A stretch of 64,000 bases of DNA from Struthio camelus (taxonomy: Eukaryota; Chordata; Aves; Struthioniformes; Struthionidae), in contig NC_090945.1 of assembly GCF_040807025.1 (NCBI RefSeq), positions 40,293,088 through 40,357,087 of the forward strand. The letters are read 5' to 3'. A program made the position numbers and the translations under genes. The notes under the pieces are model-generated. The model was not told where the DNA came from. It made no database searches and worked only from the letters and a program-made list of their open reading frames with translations. Position 1 is the stretch's first letter; each line of letters begins with the position of its first letter. Below are positions 13,801 to 25,548 of this stretch, piece after piece.

Positions 13801-16800
13801 GTTGGTCACGAGGACTCCTGCCTTGGCGATATGTCAGTGCAAAGACCTATAGGCAGGCACAAGTGACCTCACCCAGCCTGCCAGAGTCAAGGAGCCCATT
13901 TCCAGAGAGATCTCTGGCACGCTTGCACTAGCATTTTACACTTCAAGGCAGACTCGGTAAAACTCAACCCGTCTGCCTGCAATTTACAGACATACCCTGG
14001 CCCTTAAGAGCTCTTGAAACAATGAACGTCATCAGCTCCCAAACATGGCTATCTTCCTTTGTAAACACAATCCTAAGCCTTGCCTTTAGTTTCTTCAGTC
14101 TTCCCACACCCCAGTTCCTTTTCAAAGAAATGTTCCTGCCCTCATTTTCTTTCAGCGTAAATAGGAGATTTTCAAAGACAATAATAAGTCAGCCACTACC
14201 TCCCAGTTATTTCCAAGAGGTGTTAGGGGCTTACCTGGTATTTTTGCCTGTGAAAAGTTCTTCTGGTTCCTCTGATTTTTTGTCTTTAGCGATGCTGAGC
14301 TTATTTATTTGCACTGACTAACTGCTCTTCTCTGCTTACTAATTCTGTTGCTTGACTGCACTGACACTGATCTAAAACATCCCAAAAGACTGAGTGTTTC
14401 TACTTTCTGAGGCACATCAGCATTACTAAGGCAGAGAGAAATGCACAGGCTCAGGCAGTTTGGATTCACTGCTAATATGGCAGAAGGGCATGTAAGAAGA
14501 GAACGCATGAAAGTGAACAAAGCTAGATATTAAATTACAGGAGCCTTATTTTAACGTTCTTACATTTTGCTATAATAGGGAAGAAAATTTAAGTTTTAAC
14601 AGATAAAATAATCCTAGCTGAGGAATTCGACTGTGTTTTCTACCAACTGGGAATGATTTCTCTAGCTTTTTCCCTGAAATTTAAAAATAAATCTGTGCCT
14701 GCCTCTTCTCTTGCATTTAAATAAGTGTGTTGTCATGACCTCAGTGCTTAAAACTGTCACATACAGGTCACAGAGAAGTTTCACGCTGCAGCCATCTACT
14801 CGGGGTGGCCTCCAAGGAGAATCTGAGGGCAGCCAACGTTCTAAAATCCTTTAAGACTGCTTAAAATAGTCTACCATATTTAAGTTACCATATTTAAGGC
14901 AAGGATTTTACCCCACCACACAAAGTGGTTTTACATGATCGAGTGTTGTTAGTATAGCAGTGATATGTTAATACAGGTACTTTATAGAGTAAAATATTTA
15001 TACAGAGAATCTTGTTCACTGCTTTCACACTGGAAAGAATGTTGCCCTTATTGATTTAAATGCCACCCTGAAGCATGGGTAATGGGAAGTCCAGCACTGC
15101 TTAAGTAAATACTCTATTTGTTGTTTCACATTCCCATGGGGCAAAAAGAATTTAAAAGTATCAGGCCATTTTAACTAGCTCTTCATTCTTCTTTCTGGGA
15201 AGAGACTAAGGTGATGTCATTTCCCTTTATATATTCTCTCAAATAGACTAATAAGGATAAATCAGTCTTCAAAGAAGTGGATCCTTTCTTGGATCCTGGT
15301 TGACCCCCAAGGGGAGCAGCCCAACCTCACGTCTGGCAGGTATTTACATATTGGCCTATCTGTGAACCGGTGGTTATCATCATCCCATGTGGCACCATTC
15401 CTGGCATTGCTGTCTCTGGCTAACGTGCTCTCTACAGCCACAAAATTGCTCTTACGTCATTTCCTAAAGGACTAGTAACTCCTTCTCTATATTTGTACTT
15501 ATGAGGTACCTCTTGTCAGGGCAAAGCACAATTAACAAGCCTGAAAAGAAAATGGCTATGTTCTTACACAGTAAGCAAAGCAAAACTGAAATGCAGAAGG
15601 GTAAAGTATTTGGTAACAGCTCAAAGGCTATCACTTATACAAGAGCCTTGATCTTACTTGAAAAATAAAGGTGTGATTTCACACAGGATATTGGTCTAGA
15701 TACAGGACTTCTCCTATCACATAACGTATGATTATCTCACATCCTTATCTTCAGTTTTTAACTTGAAAGTAATGATTAACAAAGCAGATATGACCCCCTT
15801 GGATGCCTATTTCAGAGAAAATGAAGAAAAAGAATTTGTCATCTATCAGACCATAAAGATTACAAGGCAATTTGACACCTAGGTATTTCCTTCTCAGCAT
15901 AAGGAAATACTTCACTCTGTGCTTATTAATTCATAGTCCAATACTGATCTGAATATTTCACTGTCAGGATGGAGATTTAATGCTGGCGGAAATTATGTTT
16001 GCAGCCATCTAGCCATCTACCTTAGTTGCACAAACTGCATGGAATAAATCAACAGGCCATGATATATCCTTACTTTTACACATACAAAAAGAGCTACATT
16101 ACTTTGGCATTAGCATGCCACATTGCTAAACTACTACAAATGTAAAATTGCCACGGTTTCTAAAAGGAATTCTTCACAGCCACAGCTTGATTTCCATTGT
16201 AGTTTAGGCCATCATTTTGCCTCCTTTCTCTCCCCTCCCGCCCACCCCTGCAAGGTGTTAACCCCCACCACGTGTTAACAGCTCATCTCTGTTTAGAAAT
16301 GGTGGGCACTTTAAAGTTTCCCTTTAATATTTCTGGTTAAATTAGGGTTATCTCTGATAAAAACAGAATCATCTTTAAAAAATTGCTAAACTTTAATTTA
16401 TCCAATGTATAGGGATAATGAGACTTAAGGAAGGAAAGTATAAATGGTATATTAACAAAATCTTCTAAAAGAATGATTAGTATCATTTTGATACCTCCAG
16501 TAACTTCCAGACACTACTGCTTTTATCGAACACTTCACAGTGCAGATAAGTGTTTTGTTTTTATTGAACAGAAGAAATCATCTGCTCTTCATTATCCTCC
16601 TGTCCTTTTGATAGTGAAATAGTTAATCTGCTCCTTTTTAAGATACTAAGCTCAAGTGTGGCAAAGGAAATCAAGCTTATGAAACTTATGCTAACCATCT
16701 TTCTCTCTCAGACACGGCCAGTGCTGAATTCCTGCTCTTAGTGTATAGCAGATGTTGCATTTATTTAAATGCGCTGTGTTTAACAGCCACTGATGAGAAT

Positions 16801-18602
16801 GTCAAAGGCTCTAATACAACCTAAAAGGCTAAAGGAGTCTCAAACTGCTGATTTCTGGAATATGGAAAGTGCACTGTAGCCACACTATTCCATAAGCCTC
16901 AACCACCACCATGAATAGAGACAAGAATGTTGGGACAGACAAAATATCTGGTCTAAAAATACACTTGTTTTGGTCTTCCTTCTCTCATTATTTGGGAAGA
17001 GACCCCTGCTTCTCCATAAGCCATAACCAGTTTTCTACTTAGAAGTCAGCCTCCTCCCCTCTTCTCAACAACACCTACAAATTGCTCTCCAAAGAGTCAG
17101 ATGCCACAAAAGAGTCAAGAAAAGATGTCCTCTCATGCTCACTCCCCCAACCAACAGGTGAATTTGTTTGTTCAGTTAAGAGAACCTGCAGGTTTACTTT
17201 GCCTCTTATGCTTGTTGTTCCTGCCCATGTCAGAAGTTGTGCTTTAGCTCTCAGAGATTTAACCAAATAGCATAACATGGAAAGAGACTGTTGTCATTGT
17301 TTACTGAATGAATCACAGCTCTAGTTGCTTAAGCTTTTGGATGAAAAAGCTTTCTTACAGCTCAGATACACATCATCTTTTAATACTTATCTTCAACATG
17401 GGACATGAGAGATCACCAAGTCACAGGTACGCAGATTTATTTTCCATGCTTTGCATGGGGGGTATGTCCTTTCTGGAGAACGCTGGTGGAATTTTGTACT
17501 TTTGAATTCCACATGCCCTTCAGTAATATAAAGACCCCTATGATTTCACAATTATGTAAGCCCCAAAAAAGTCAATTTCTGTCTGAATTTCTGTCTCCTC
17601 ACTGTAGTAATATCAAAGGTCTGCTCAGCATCTTTGTGGAGCCACACAAACATGAACACGCTATAATGTAGGTAGGTCATCTACTGAGATGTCACCCTGA
17701 AGAATGAATGAATTTGGGAGATTCAAACTTTTAACATTCAGGAACACAGAGTCATGTGTTTGTTTTACTGAGTGAAGTCATTCAACTTGTAACAAAAGGA
17801 TACACAACAAAAAATAATTAGCGTGGGGTAAAAGTCACTCCTATTCTGAAATTGTGAAAAATTTAGAAAAGAATGAAGTCAAAACTTAAACATTATTTTC
17901 TTCTGGTCAATCTCTCAATAAAACTGTTGAAACAAACTGTGCAGCTAATTTTGGTATATTTGATTGACAGTTCACTAAAATGTTAATTGTACTGATCACT
18001 GGCTGATCCCCTTCCTCAAAAATATTTCTCTGAAGATCATGGCCTTCAATGCCTTCACTGCCCTTCTCTCTAAAATGAGTTTCATATTGGTGGTGCCTGA
18101 GGTCCCAGAACATACTTCATGGATAGGTCTAAAGCAGGGCAAAGTGAAACAGATAAACAACATTTTTTGCTAACCTTGTTTTCTTGATGGGGTTCTGCAC
18201 AGAGAAGGAAATGCAGAATTTACTAAGAGATGAGGTTTGTGAGACTCCAGTCTGAAGAAGAGAGGTAGCAGAACCAGTCTGGGATGAACTGCTGTCTTCA
18301 GAGCTGCAGAATCTGAGGAAGGGAGCATGGGCTTGTTTAACTGAACCCACACTATTGTCTTCGCTTCACTATGCAAAACAACAGGCTGCCAAAATCAGCT
18401 ATAGGGAAAATCATTCCAGGCTGCACGACTTCTTGACGTTCTTCTTTGAGAAAGAAAAAAAGTTTTGCTCAGAAAACAGGCTTGTAAATGGGCTATTCGC
18501 ATTGATTAATTTTAAGCATCTAGCAGAGCTGCCTAAGTGGGAGGGCTAGACTGTGACTCTATACTCAGTGAAGAAAGACAGGTTCAATGAAGAGTGACAC
18601 AG

Positions 18603-18649
18603 AGCATGATTCAGAGCAGGAATCCAGCTTATGTGCTCTGAATCACGCT
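18603..18649. repeat. Inverted repeat / hairpin, 16-bp arms
   Basis: The left arm AGCATGATTCAGAGCA (18603-18618) and right arm TGCTCTGAATCACGCT (18634-18649) pair over 16 positions with one mismatch, around a 15-base loop. In a minus-strand transcript the mismatch becomes a G-U wobble, so the stem would be unbroken. It is not part of any recognised repeat or gene. Confidence 0.8.
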
Positions 18650-20110
18650 TTGAAGAAGGCGGTCATCCTTCTCCCATCATGTAGCTGAAAATTTATTTTT
18701 CTTTTAATAGTCTAGGAGAGTTACAAGAGAAGCAATGGGCAAATTATCTGATTCTTCTCTGAACAATTTTGTATAATTTAGGCTGAAAAGGGAGCCATAT
18801 TTTTCCTCTGTGATTTTGACAGACAAACAACAACAAAACACTGTCCCTGAGTTTGAAAGGTGCGTGAAAGGAGTTCGAAAGATAAGTTGTTTGATGAAGC
18901 ATCCCATGGAAAAAACTGTCATGAAAAACAGGCTTATTCAAACTAATTTAAATAGCAAATTGTCACAAGTAACATCAGAAAAGTGTTAGTCTGCTTAGCT
19001 TCTGAGGTCAGCCTGAATGAAAATCTATCAATCCTTATTCTTTTAGCATCTCTGCCTGAAGTTTTAACAGCAGCAGAAATACTGTATCTGTAGAAGTCCA
19101 AGAGAAAATAGATGTTTCCAGTTGTTTTCCAGACTTTGGCACAATCAAAATGAGAAACAATAAACAGCTTGTTAGCTGAACTGTAAATTTATAACAGTTT
19201 TAACACAGTCCTCTATTAGAAAGGCAATCAGGTAACAGCTTTAGTTAGTTGATGCACTAACCACTAAAGGAGGTAACTTTGTGCTTCAGTATTTCTTGCG
19301 CCTCCATGCACTCCATTGTATGATCCACAAATCTTTTTTTTTCTCTTTGCTGCAAAGTTGTGTCTGCCCTGCAGCCAGGCAGACAAGCAGTAAAGAAACT
19401 TAAGAGCTTAAGAACCAACAGATCTGCAGTCAACGCCCTTGGTGACTAAAGTTTTGGTGCTGCTCCACATCACTCCCATGCAGACAATGGCTGACACAAG
19501 GGTTTCAGGAATGTAAATATCTACAGAATCCATAAAAACAACGCTCACCATCGGTTGGCAACTCCCCACCTATTCCTCTGGGTGATTAATTACTTTTAGT
19601 CTAAGCCATCTATCAGAAAATTGATACAACCTATAAAATGCAGCCTATGCTATCTGGATCTTGTTTAATTTAGAGAAGCTACTTTATTCCACCCAGCTAT
19701 TTCCACTGCTTGTGACTATTAAAAATAGTCATTTTCCTCTCTATTCCCTAACATGGATGCTTATATTAACACAGTTCAGCAACTCACTGCTTAAAATAGA
19801 TAGCAATCATTTGAAAAATCCCCACAAAAATTAGAGATCAAAGCCCACAACTTTTGTTCTACATTGAAAATCACGGGCTTTTTATCCACTTTTATCAATC
19901 TTTTTCTACAATTCAGCATCCTTTGCACTCAGCACTGATGACCTGTAAATGTGGAAGAAAAGGCACTGTTGACTGCTTGTTAGTAATTCATGATTAATAT
20001 TTTGGGTTAGTTTTTGCCATGCTGTTGTCTCTTTACTCAGAAACAACAGAACACTAATAATGATCAGACAAAACCCTCAGAGGAACATTTCCTGAAAGCT
20101 ATATGTAGTT

Positions 20111-20275
20111 CTGGATATAAAATACTTGGCCCACCTTGAGGGTGCAAGAAGTTATAATCCTCAAAAACAACTGACAGAGAAATTTCATCTTCTGGTGACA
20201 AAATCTTCAGAGGCAGAAAAGGCGTTAAGGACTTAAAGTCTTACAATTGGGAATTTTAAGCAAATTCAGACAAGT
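20111..20275 (+). repeat. Direct duplication, copy 1
   Basis: This copy starts GGATATAAAATACTTGGCCC, then CACCTTGAGGGTGC, then TTTCATCTTCTGGTGACAAA, and ends around AAGCAAATTCAGACA. The same order of blocks recurs about 560 bp downstream at 20665-20838. By eye the two agree at roughly four of five bases, with small gaps. The family is unknown to me. Confidence 0.8.
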
Positions 20276-20655
20276 AGGGTTGGACAATCCTTTCTGCAAG
20301 TAAAGTGGGAAAGTACACTGTGAATTTTAAGCAAAAGTTCTGTCTACCATTAGTACATTTATTAAGTGACATTTTAAAGTTTTATTTCAAATACATTTTT
20401 CAAAGTTGAAGACTAAATAGTGGTGTGATGGCCAGTGTATCCCAATTAAAAGCAGAGCAGTACATGTCATTATTTTATCCCTTCCACAGGCTTGCACTGT
20501 TCCTGAGTTCACCCCTGCCTACACCGTTTGCTAAGGAAGCTCTGAGGCCTCGTAAGAGACAGTGGGATGGCAGCAGGTGGAGCAAATTACCGCCCTCCCC
20601 AGCCGCTTCCCCAAGATGCCCCTTTGCAAGAAGCACCTGCTCACCTTACAGCTAC

Positions 20656-20690
20656 GATATATACATATACATATATATGTATATATAAAT
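20656..20690. repeat. TA/CATA microsatellite
   Basis: GATATATACATATACATATA continues into TATGTATATATAAATG. The tract is nearly palindromic and sits at the left edge of duplication copy 2. Confidence 0.85.
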
Positions 20691-20838
20691 GCTTGGCCCA
20701 CCTTAAGGCTGCGAGAAGTTTCACTCCTCAGAATCACCTGACTAAAAAGTTTCATCTTCAGGTGACAAAATCTTCAGAGGGAGAAAGGGGTTAAGGGATT
20801 AAAGCCTTTCAGAGAGAGAGTTGTAAGCAAATTAGGAC
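20665..20838 (+). repeat. Direct duplication, copy 2
   Basis: This copy has AATGCTTGGCCCACCTTAAG, TTTCATCTTCAGGTGACAAA, ATCTTCAGAGGGAG and GTAAGCAAATTAGGACTG, collinear with the copy at 20111-20275. It differs in carrying an expanded TA/CATA microsatellite at its left end (20656-20690), where copy 1 has only GGATATAAAATA. Confidence 0.8.
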
Positions 20839-20879
20839 TGCTGTCACCAGCATCGTTTCTCTCTCGCCCTTTTCTGCTG

Positions 20880-21010
20880 TATTTCCCTCCACTGACCACA
20901 ACTGCCCATACCCACTTCACCCACAGCACCCCACTAACCTCACTGCACCCACCTCACCTCACCTGACCAAGGCACCCACTACACCTCACCCACCTCCCGC
21001 CTCCTCCGGC
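20880..21010 (+). repeat. C-rich CACC/CCTCACC low-complexity tract
   Basis: The plus strand here is almost free of G and rich in C, with repeated CACCTCACC, CCCACTTCACCCACAG and CACCCACC units. It lies just after duplication copy 2 and stands out from the AT-rich surroundings. It is a degenerate minisatellite-like stretch with no coding meaning that I can see. Confidence 0.65.
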
Positions 21011-22923
21011 CCACCTGCTGCCGACCTGCCTGCCCTGTGCAGGTCTTCTCTTCCGTACCCCGCACTGTGCTCAGGTCTGCTCCAGCTTTCTGCTTCCTTA
21101 CCTTAAACTCACATCCATCACCAGTAAGTGTTTCTCTTATGCTGTGCCATGTTTTGCCCACTCCTAAGTGAAGACTTAAAATTACTAATTCAATTTATTT
21201 TTATGATACCAGCTCCCCCATGCCGTCAGAAACTTAAACAAGGCAGCTTCAAAATGCCTCAAGAATCGTCTGAATGCAAAACTACGGCAAATTCAGCAGA
21301 ATCTAGGAAATAAAATCTAGTGAACTTAAGCATTATGTAATAAGGGTACAACCCATCAGAACACCAGCATAAATTATTAGAGCAGGGAGTACCTGCTCTA
21401 TCAAATAGTATGGAGGATATGACACAAAGCAGGAAAACTTCATCCTTCATCCCACAGCGTGGTATCTTTTCCAAATTTTGTCCCTTAAAAATAATCAGTC
21501 TGCCTACGCTGTCTAAGCTACAGAAGATCTGGAGTGCTAAATTCACAGAATATCTGACCATATATTCCAGCTGCCCAGCTGCTCTGGAAAATAAGAGAGG
21601 CCCTGCACATGGCAGACACGTGCCACTGAGCCCACGCCGACAGATTCAGACTCACAGGCCCTTTTATCCTTTGCTTCCATGGCAGCAGGTCCCAAAACTG
21701 AGGGCTGAGATACTTCTCTCTTTTCCTATTTGCAATATTCCTTTTGGCATAAGGTAGTAAGGAGAAAACAGAAAAACAAATTCAGGTTAAATGAAGTACA
21801 AGGAGATAGCTTCCACATGCTGCTGAGGGGGAGGAAAGAGCTTAACCGTGCCAGGCAAGAAAATGGGATATAGTGGGGAGGGACAATTTTCAATCAGATG
21901 AGAGACACGGCACCGGGAACTGGGATGAAAAGAAGAAAGGGATAATGAGTTTGGATGCTGACTGCTGGGCCTATACCAAGGGACTGGGAAGGAAACTGGC
22001 CTAAGAACATTGGCAAGGAAGAAAGAGAGCCAAAAACAGAGGAGGCAATAGAAGAAATACTTGTGATTTTTGGAAAAGCATTAACCTTCAGATCTACTGC
22101 CACCAAACAGGTATCCGAAAGTGTATGTCACATCTTCTTCCACTAGCAAGTTGACAGCGAGGATAAGATCTCATATATTTCCCACAAGACTAATGTATGT
22201 AATGGAATTATATTTTTCAATTCCTCTGATAAATTATGGTGCCAGAGGCTGTTTTTCTCCTTTTCATCCAAATTACTTCTTAAAAGCTCTTGATCTCACA
22301 AAGAAAGCATAATATTAATTCAAAAATAATATTATTGAGAAACACCCTTTACTCTGGTCAAGGACTCAAAATTCAAGGAAATCAGGTTTCCTGTGTGACC
22401 ATAATTCTGCATTCTGGTGCATGTTTTAATGTTCAGACTGGATAACTATATGCTGCATTTCCAGCAGATAGTTGTCTTATTCAGTAAAACATTGAGGGTT
22501 GGGCAAAATATTTCAGCTAAGATGGAAACAGATTTCACCTGAGAATTTTTCAAAATTGATGCCACAAAGTCATACCAACATGCAGAAACATCCATATCAG
22601 AACGGAAACAGTAACAGAAGACGTTATTACAACTTGACAGCTTCACATCCACACTATTTTGAGTATTTTGAATGTTTGTATGAATATCACATTCCTTTTC
22701 TCTCCTTTTTTCTTCTCTTGGATTTACAGCTAAATAGAAAGAATTCAGCAAATGGAAGCACAAGAAAATGGATCTGTCTTTGTAACAGGAGACTTTCATT
22801 TTCATAGCTGAATTTCGGAATGTTAAGTAGTGAATCACTCTACTTTTTTGTTATTGTATATTTATCACATGTAAATATGCAATCACACTGAAACATTTCT
22901 TCTCCCAAAATTAGCATTATTAC

Positions 22924-22941
22924 TTTATTTGGTGATTTATT
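22924..22941 (-). terminator. Candidate distal poly(A) signals, two AATAAA in tandem
   Basis: On the minus strand two AATAAA hexamers lie 12 bases apart (22936-22941, then 22924-22929). They are followed further downstream by a G/T-containing stretch. Used, they would give a PDGFC 3' UTR of about 1.5 kb. The hexamer alone is common in AT-rich DNA, so this is inference. Confidence 0.4.
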
Positions 22942-23466
22942 ACAATCTGCAAATCCAATAGTCAAAAAATAAACTAGACATAATGTTAAAGCATTTTACA
23001 AGCAAAATACTTTACTGTTTTCTTTTCAATTTGCATAGGGTGGGGATAAGTGTATTGGTTAAAGGATATAATGTACAGAAGAAATAAAAACTTAGTTCAT
23101 AAAACTGTACTGATGAGTGTTACAATCCTGTGAGTCAACAGAATTTAAACAGATTTAACAATCAATGGAAAACCATACACTTCAACATTAACAAGGCTAC
23201 CTTTCCATGATCACGATGCATCATGAAGGCAGCAAGCCACTGAGCTTCTTTTCTTATGTTGTAGATCATCCTACATCAAAGAAATTAAAGAATTAAAAAA
23301 GCCAGAATGCATCTATCTATGGTCATTTTCTTCTACCGGAAAAATGCCAGAATGGAGAGAGGAATTTTTTAATATCTACTTCGGAAACCATTTATAGTAA
23401 TCTCTGTCTCTTACATTTTCAGTATCATGGAGCTAGCAAGGTTAGACCTTCATCCACACATCTCTG

Positions 23467-23472
23467 TTTATT
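23467..23472 (-). terminator. Candidate proximal poly(A) signal AATAAA
   Basis: On the minus strand this canonical hexamer lies about 960 bases after the PDGFC stop and is followed within 10-20 bases by a GT-rich stretch (GATGTGTGG). That is the expected layout of a cleavage and polyadenylation site. It may be used as an alternative to the distal pair. Confidence 0.35.
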
Positions 23473-24432
23473 ATTACTGTGTTTCCAGGTAAAAAACCCA
23501 TATTTTTTCACCGTCTAGCAACAAACTATCAAGCAATAACACTCCTTTCCCATAGTAACCATATCTATATTCCTCCAACTGTATAAATCTGGCTTTAAAG
23601 TCTCACAAAACTAAAAAATATTTGATCTAGGTTGTAATAAAAAAGAATATTAAATACCTTTGGTAAAAATAGATATATTTAACAAGTTTAGAAAAGCAAA
23701 TAGTTATATTGTCAAAAGGAGAGTATAAAAATGTACACGATATAAAATAACAAACAAACAAAAAATCATCAGCCATAGTAGTAAGAATAAAGGCGCTGTT
23801 CTTTTCAATGTTTGCTTCCTTAGCTCATTCCATAGCTATTGTCCAGTCTTCCTTCTAAAAGGCAGGAGCTTTACTAGAACATATGGAAAAATCCAGTCTT
23901 TCCTACCGGTTATTAGGCAAATTATGTTTAATTTGGAGCAAAACAGTCTGTTTTAAACTAAGTTTATAAAACAGAGAACACTTCAATTTAGAGTACACAG
24001 GAGCAGCTGAACACAGAAAGACAGATTTCAGATGTTTTTAACCAGAGGCAAGGTGTACTGGAGCTGTAGAAACGTGACAGCCAGCAGGATCAAGTCTCCA
24101 TGGTGTGAGCCTTCCAACTTTAGTTTTACTCCTAAATTATAAATCCATGTATTGTCAAGAAAACTGTGGAGGACAAAAACAACACATACATTTTAAATCC
24201 CTCATTGATGCCTTTCTCCCATCCTTTTACTGGGCCTCCAAACAGAGCTGTTACACAACATATAATCCCAGTTTGGCTTCTCCTCTTTTTAGAGCTCACT
24301 GTAAATCCCGAAGATGGAAGATCCTCAAAGCAAACAACTGAGATTATAGAAGGAGATAATGCACAAGCCCCATAACAGAATCAGCCATTGATTGAATGTG
24401 CTTTGCAAGAAAACAGCACACTTAAACCATGT

Positions 24433-24549
24433 TTATCCTTCAGTATTCCCTTTGCACACACAGTCGCACTCCTCATGGTGTTCCAAGGGTACATCTGTCA
24501 ATGATTTATGCAGTCCCCGTACACCAATCCTTGGCTTCAGTTGGAGAAC
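24433..24549 (-). CDS. PDGFC: PDGFC coding exon 6: C-terminal end of the growth-factor domain
   Basis: The coding part is 117 bp, 38 residues plus TAA. It follows a TCTCCTTCAG acceptor in phase 0 and reads VLQLKPRIGVRGLHKSL, then TDVPLEHHEECDCVCKG, ending NTEG. The EECDCVC cysteines complete the cystine knot begun in exon 5. The tail after the last cysteine is short, as in mammalian PDGF-C. No alternative open end is seen. A 136-codon frame on the opposite strand (24429-24839) covers this exon but is not supported by any homology and is treated as a shadow. Confidence 0.95.
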   Translation of the reverse strand, partial: VLQLKPRIGVRGLHKSLTDVPLEHHEECDCVCKGNTEG

Positions 24550-25330
24550 CTGAAGGAGAACAAGCCAAGCATCAAGAGAACAGCAAGTGCATCGTTACAC
24601 ATCTAGACTATGACCTAGACTTCTCTGGAAACAAGTTGGACGACAGAAAGCTTATTAAAAGACACAAAACCTTTCCTAAGCTGAATTTCTTCATTTATTC
24701 CACCCAATCATTATTACTTTTTATTTCACCTCAAGGCTTCTCCAAATGTGATTACAGCATGCTTAATAGGTATTTGTTTTTAATCAGAGAGTCTTGCAGT
24801 TTCATCTTTTTATTTTGTTTTTTATTTTTTAAGGACTAATGATATAGTTAACCCCACGGAATTATGAGACAGCTCTTTAATAAATACTTTTAACTACAGA
24901 TTTATAATAATGGAAATGGATATATCTCTTCCTTTATAAAGTTCATACCTGCCACTAGAGAAAGGTTAACGAGGAGGTGTGGTTGTGATATGTCCAAACT
25001 CAACTAGTAAACATATATCTCAGGAACGACTTAACAGTTCCACAGAAAAGCCCACTCTCCGCAACCAGAGACCACAGAAATAAATTAGTAGCTACAGGGA
25101 CACTATGAAACTTACATATAAAATACCAGCTCCCCTTCCACTACTGTACAGTATTTTAAACAGGAAGATACTAAAATGTTAAGTAACACCTCATTAAAGC
25201 GGTAAAAAAAACCTGCTACAAGTCCAATATGTACAATTTTAAAATATACTTAGGTACACTCAAAGTAAAAACAAATTTTTGAATGTCTTTCAGTACTTGC
25301 AAACATGCAAATGTACTAGGAAGTGCATAC
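24550..25330 (-). other. PDGFC: PDGFC intron 5
   Basis: This 781-bp phase-0 intron has a GTATGC donor and a TCTCCTTCAG acceptor. I see no repeat, RNA gene or further exon in it. Confidence 0.9.
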
Positions 25331-25548
25331 CTCGTGGTATTTTTTGGTGACTTTTGTTGGTACGCATTGGCACTCATTGCAACTCTGATGACAACAGGCG
25401 CAGTTTCCACCACAACGTTTAACGAGAAGACACAGTGGCCAGAAGATGGTGTCAGTTCGCTTCAGCTCCTCCCTCAGGGACACTGAGAAGTTGCGAGGAG
25501 TACAGCTATACAGCCGCACCTCCTCCTTTAGAAGGTTCAGATCAACCA
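25331..25548 (-). CDS. PDGFC: PDGFC coding exon 5: core of the PDGF/VEGF cystine-knot domain
   Basis: The exon is 218 bp. It starts after a TTTTTGCAG acceptor with TG (completing GTG, Val) and encodes 73 residues from VVDLNLLKEEV to KVTKKYHE. It ends in phase 0 before GTATGC. Nine cysteines are present, including those of YSCTPRN, FWPLC, KRCGGNCACC and CNECQC. RCGGNC is the signature of the PDGF/VEGF family, and the extra NCACC cysteines are typical of PDGF-C/D. An N-glycosylation sequon (NFS) is present. This is the receptor-binding part that dimerises and acts on PDGFR-alpha outside the cell. One oddity is the residue before the second cysteine. It is Leu (codon CTG), where I remember Gly in the mammalian protein. 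Confidence 0.97.

Larger units (their letters stand above)
1..22914. other. Intergenic DNA downstream of PDGFC
   Basis: No exon, RNA gene or long open frame is supported here. Open frames are at most 130 codons and match nothing I recognise. In mammals the DNA beyond the 3' end of PDGFC is a large gene-poor interval, which agrees with this. MIR-like fragments, an inverted repeat, a local duplication and low-complexity tracts in the region are listed separately. The remainder shows no structure that I can name. Confidence 0.7.
22915..24432 (-). other. PDGFC: Probable 3' UTR of PDGFC
   Basis: This is the stretch directly after the PDGFC stop codon, read on the minus strand. It is AT-rich, has no recognisable repeat, and contains several canonical poly(A) hexamers (AATAAA on the minus strand, at 23467-23472, 22936-22941 and 22924-22929). 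A 3' UTR of about 1.0-1.5 kb would fit my expectation for the gene. The exact end cannot be fixed without transcript data, so the limit given here is only the furthest strong candidate. Confidence 0.55.

Noticed and set aside
14872..14899. Tandem TACCATATTTAAG pair
   Set aside because: It is a two-unit short repeat in AT-rich DNA, consistent with chance slippage.
22446..22838. 130-codon minus-strand open frame just past the PDGFC 3' end
   Set aside because: It shows no family resemblance and overlaps a 102-codon plus-strand frame. It is more likely noncoding flank.
24429..24839. 136-codon plus-strand frame opposite exon 6
   Set aside because: It is antisense to the conserved PDGFC exon, and its openness follows partly from that exon. 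No homology is seen.
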